Origin: Woeseiaceae bacterium
GTDB taxonomy: Bacteria > Pseudomonadota > Gammaproteobacteria > Steroidobacterales > Woeseiaceae
Assembly (NCBI GenBank): GCA_030066625.1
Contig: JASJBG010000050.1
Coordinates: 1-33,655, forward strand
Reading direction: 5' to 3'
DNA: 33,655 nucleotides
Positions 31,162-33,655 of this stretch are shown here, piece after piece. The translations under genes were made by a program, and so were the position numbers. Each line of letters begins with the position of its first letter. The stretch's first letter is position 1. The notes under the pieces are model-generated. The model was not told where the DNA came from. It ran no database searches and saw only the letters and a list, made by a program, of their open reading frames with translations.

Positions 31162-32617
31162 TGACGATATCGATACGACGGTTCTTGGCGCGACCGGATG
31201 CGGTCTCATTGCTCGCGACAGGACGCGTCTCGCCGTAGCCCGTTGCGATCAGGCGATACGTCGGGATGCGCATCGCATTGATCATGTACTGCTGAACCGA
31301 CTCTGCGCGCTCCTGCGACAGCTTCTGGTTCGAGTCGTCGCCGCCGTAGGCATCGGTGTGGCCTTCAATGACGATCTCGGAGCGCGGGAAGACGTCGATC
31401 GCCTTCTCGACCTTGGCGAGCAGGTCGAAGTTGTCCGGGCGAAGCTGTGACTGGCCGCTGTCGAAGGTCAGGCCGACGAGCCTCAGGATGATGGTGTTGC
31501 CCTGCCTGAACACGCGTGCTTCCTGGTCGTTGAACATCTTCTCGACCTGCACGAACTGCTCACGGACCCGGTTCTGGGCCTCCAGGCGCTGCACCAGCGC
31601 CGCACGTTCGGCTGTGGCTCCGCCGAGTTGCTCGTCCAGTACCCGCAGCTCTTCCTCGAGGTCCGCAAGGCGAATTTCGTTCTCCGAGCGCTCCTGTTCG
31701 AGCGCCTGCTTCTCGCGCAGTGCGTTGTCGATAAAGGCAACGAGCTCCGCGGAAAGATCGTCCGGGCCTTGCTCCATGATCGGAAGAACGTCGGCCGCAT
31801 TGGCGACGGCAGCGAGCGGCGCCTCCCACGACAGGATCAGTTCCTCGGTGGTCATGTCGCGATCGCGGACCTTGCGGATGACCTCGGACAGGTAGATCGC
31901 GTGCTTGACCTCGTAGTTGGCCTGCCGCGCGAGGCTCCGCGGCAGGTCCGTGTCGTAGCGGTTCTCGTTGAGCTCACGCTCGGCGTCGGCCAGCAGCTGC
32001 TTGGCCTTTTCCAGCGTGATCGGTGCGTAGCGGCCGACGCGTGCCCTGTCCGCGTCGGCAAGCAGCCGGCGCGTCTCGCTCAGGTACTGCGACTTGATCG
32101 CAACGAGCTCGGCATCGCGGTATAGCGTCGTGGCTTCGATGTCCCGGCGCTTCGAACCCTTCAGGTCGCCGCGCTCGAGCAGACGAATTGCGTCGCCGAA
32201 TTTGCGCTGCGCCTCGGCCCAGATCTCCGGCGCCAGCTCCGGTGCACGTGCGTTGGCCGCGTCCTGGCGGCTTTTCATGACCTGTGCGAGCGCCGTGTTG
32301 GCGAGCTGTGCAGCCTCGGCTGCCGCATTGAAGTAGTTCGCCGCTTCGGCCGCGTTCGAACGGACGATCTCGATGTTGCGACCCCGGCGAAGCGCCTCCT
32401 CGGCATCCTGATATTCGTCGACCGCGCGAGCGTAGTTGCGCGGCGCCAGCAGCTCGGCATTCTGCGCATCGGCAGCCGCCTTCGCGGCATCGGCGTCGCG
32501 GAAGAACGTCTTGCGAAGCTCATCCTGTGCGGTGGCGGTGGTTGCGGCTGCGAGAAGCGCAGCCATGATGATAGCGAGGCGCCAGACCCCGCCGAGAGTA
32601 TTCGCTATAGCGACCAT
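31136..32617 (-). CDS. OmpA-like peptidoglycan-binding protein with DUF4398-type helical region
   Basis: From this start the protein has 493 residues: signal peptide (LAIIMAALLAAATTATA), a long Ala/Glu/Arg-rich helical region with DUF4398-like repeats (YARAVDEYQDAEEALRRG, TLEKAKQLLADAERELNE), a coiled coil (ENEIRLADLEEELRVLDEQL), then a C-terminal OmpA domain. In that domain EIVIEGHTDAYGGDDSN, LSQERAESVQQYMI and GRAKNRRIDIVI carry the Asp and Arg that bind peptidoglycan. It probably links the outer membrane or periplasm to the cell wall. I chose the third of three nearby ATGs (32632, 32623, 32617) because GGGGAA lies 7-8 nt before it. Confidence 0.88.
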   Translation of the reverse strand: MVAIANTLGGVWRLAIIMAALLAAATTATAQDELRKTFFRDADAAKAAADAQNAELLAPRNYARAVDEYQDAEEALRRGRNIEIVRSNAAEAANYFNAAAEAAQLANTALAQVMKSRQDAANARAPELAPEIWAEAQRKFGDAIRLLERGDLKGSKRRDIEATTLYRDAELVAIKSQYLSETRRLLADADRARVGRYAPITLEKAKQLLADAERELNENRYDTDLPRSLARQANYEVKHAIYLSEVIRKVRDRDMTTEELILSWEAPLAAVANAADVLPIMEQGPDDLSAELVAFIDNALREKQALEQERSENEIRLADLEEELRVLDEQLGGATAERAALVQRLEAQNRVREQFVQVEKMFNDQEARVFRQGNTIILRLVGLTFDSGQSQLRPDNFDLLAKVEKAIDVFPRSEIVIEGHTDAYGGDDSNQKLSQERAESVQQYMINAMRIPTYRLIATGYGETRPVASNETASGRAKNRRIDIVIKPNLDNA

Positions 32618-32935
32618 GTGCATGTTCCCCATGTCGGCAGTGCCCGCCCGCAAAGCCCAAGCGGCAGGCAATTCCGACCGATGTTACATATGACGCAAGC
32701 CCAATTCTGTGCGCCGCGCCCGAATTTTCGCGCCGGCACTCCCCGTTCTCCGGCGCCTGCGTCCAGTTTCGACCCCGTATTTTATGCTCTTGGACAAGAT
32801 CGACGCAAAACCGTGGTGCCAGTTCGATGACCCGATTGTGACGGGAGTCACCAATTGCCGTTTGGTTCCGTTCAATGCGGTGAATTGTGCTGTACCTCAC
32901 AGTCCGCACCGGGGGCCGTCGGTAGGCTGTGTCCC
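32618..32935. other. Divergent intergenic region without a recognised gene
   Basis: This 318-nt gap separates the OmpA-like gene from the 65-residue gene and must hold both promoters. It contains a perfect inverted repeat GTGAC-GGGA-GTCAC at 32838-32851 and an AT-rich patch at about 32777-32790. I see no clear -35/-10 pair and no RNA gene. Open frames here lack protein-like composition. Confidence 0.5.
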
Positions 32936-33133
32936 ATGTCTGCCAAGTACTACACGCAATTCATTCTCACGGACGCCAAATATCGCGGCGGGAACGAATT
33001 CAGCGGTGTAGTCGAGCTGAGCCAGCCGATGGACGGCAACACGGACCGGCGCGACATCGAAGCGGTACTGGCACGGAATTTCGACCTGAACAAGAGTGAC
33101 GTGAAGCTCGTCAGCTGGTCCAGGTTGCACTAA
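32936..33133 (+). CDS. Small protein of unknown function (65 residues)
   Basis: The protein starts MSAKYYTQFILTDAKYRGGN and ends with KLVSWSRLH. It has an alternating hydrophobic pattern compatible with a small alpha/beta fold, no signal peptide and no Cys. I do not recognise the family. It is followed 34 nt later by a strong terminator, so it forms its own short transcript ahead of lipA. The ATG at 32936 is preferred; the frame is open 27 codons further upstream without protein-like character. Confidence 0.62.
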   Translation: MSAKYYTQFILTDAKYRGGNEFSGVVELSQPMDGNTDRRDIEAVLARNFDLNKSDVKLVSWSRLH

Positions 33134-33167
33134 ACACTTCTGGCGTTTTAACGATTCCCCCTGACTC

Positions 33168-33193
33168 TCCCGGCGTATGCCGGGATTTTTTTT
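33168..33193 (+). terminator. Rho-independent terminator upstream of lipA
   Basis: TCCCGGC (33168-33174) pairs with GCCGGGA (33179-33185) around GTAT, followed by eight T residues. Confidence 0.93.
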
Positions 33194-33245
33194 GCATGGA
33201 TCTATGCGAAAATGCCCGGCCCACACCCAAGGCATATCAGGCGAC

Positions 33246-33655
33246 GTGAGCAAATCCGATCCCAGGTTCCGCGGTATCCCTATCGTCCAGAGCGGTACGA
33301 AGTACGAGACCGATGCCGGCTTCAAGGCCATCAAGAACGGCGTCAAGCAGCGCGCCGACGTGACGCCCGTTCCGCGCGGCGACAAGCCGAAATGGCTGCG
33401 CGCGAAAATGCCGGCCGGTCACGGCTATTCGAAGACCCGCAATATCGTCCACGAGCACCGGCTGTCGACGGTCTGTGAGGAATCCATGTGCCCCAACATC
33501 GGCGAATGCTGGAACGCGGGTACGGCGACCATCATGGTCCTCGGCTCGGTGTGTACGCGCGCCTGCCGCTTCTGCGCCGTCGATACCGGCAACCCGAAAG
33601 GCTGGCTGGATCGTGAGGAGCCGCTCAACACCGGCAAGGCCGTGAAGCTGATGGG
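33246..33655 (+). CDS. lipA: Lipoyl synthase, N-terminal part (3' end outside window)
   Basis: LipA is a radical SAM enzyme that inserts two sulphur atoms into protein-bound octanoyl groups to make lipoyl cofactors. The 136 visible residues include the auxiliary [4Fe-4S] motif C-x4-C-x5-C (Cys77, 82, 88: [12 protein letters not shown]) and the radical SAM motif CxxxCxxC (Cys103, 107, 110: CTRACRFC). The remaining sequence, including the C-terminal Ser ligand, is beyond the window. The start is GTG at 33246. lipB, often the upstream partner, is not adjacent, and a terminator separates lipA from the preceding small gene, so a promoter must lie in the short gap 33194-33245. Confidence 0.95.
   Translation, partial: MSKSDPRFRGIPIVQSGTKYETDAGFKAIKNGVKQRADVTPVPRGDKPKWLRAKMPAGHGYSKTRNIVHEHRLSTVCEESMCPNIGECWNAGTATIMVLGSVCTRACRFCAVDTGNPKGWLDREEPLNTGKAVKLM

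Overview
The window is a high-GC, gene-dense proteobacterial chromosome segment with 33 protein-coding genes that I can support, two of them cut by the window edges. Several features together suggest a gammaproteobacterium, perhaps of the Chromatiales/Woeseiaceae kind (inference only): a HiPIP, an NAD-linked formate dehydrogenase, a PEP-CTERM protein, a RAYT/REP island, a Bat operon and lipoyl synthase. Many same-strand neighbours overlap by 4 nt or less, so most of the DNA is arranged as tightly coupled operons.

Layout. 1-2908: end of a histidine-utilisation operon (hutU 3' end, hutH, hutG). 3028-4042: a SYLF lipid-binding protein and an overlapping small membrane protein. 4043-5060: a PEP-CTERM exported protein, preceded by a perfect 8+4+8 inverted repeat and a near-consensus sigma-54 (-24/-12) promoter and followed by a terminator. 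5062-6828: DOPA-dioxygenase-like and DoxX genes, divergent from a LysR regulator. 6789-13671 (minus strand): fdhD-fdsG-fdsB-fdsA and a DUF819 membrane protein. 13707-15580: an M61-like zinc peptidase divergent from a Tat-exported HiPIP. 15687-17414: an aminotransferase, a two-TM small protein and an encapsulated-ferritin-family (EncFtn) protein that has no visible encapsulin shell gene and no targeting tail. 17411-20197 (minus): four envelope or hypothetical genes including DUF192. 20354-27263: a Bat operon (MoxR, DUF58, DUF4381, BatA, BatB-BatC fusion, BatD). 27260-28097: a RAYT transposase flanked by REP palindromes. 28161-32617: PDZ protein, glyoxalase I, HAD hydrolase, alpha/beta hydrolase and an OmpA-like protein. 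32936-33655: a 65-residue protein, a terminator and the start of lipA.

How the genes work together. Hut enzymes degrade histidine. The Fds complex oxidises formate to CO2 with reduction of NAD+, and FdhD matures its molybdenum cofactor. The Bat genes form the usual MoxR/VWA/TPR envelope-associated chaperone-like module. The most interesting items are the shell-less EncFtn paired with a membrane protein, the sigma-54-type control region of the PEP-CTERM gene, and the RAYT island, whose REP palindromes supply the stop codons of both batD and the transposase and include a recurring long-loop REP subtype.
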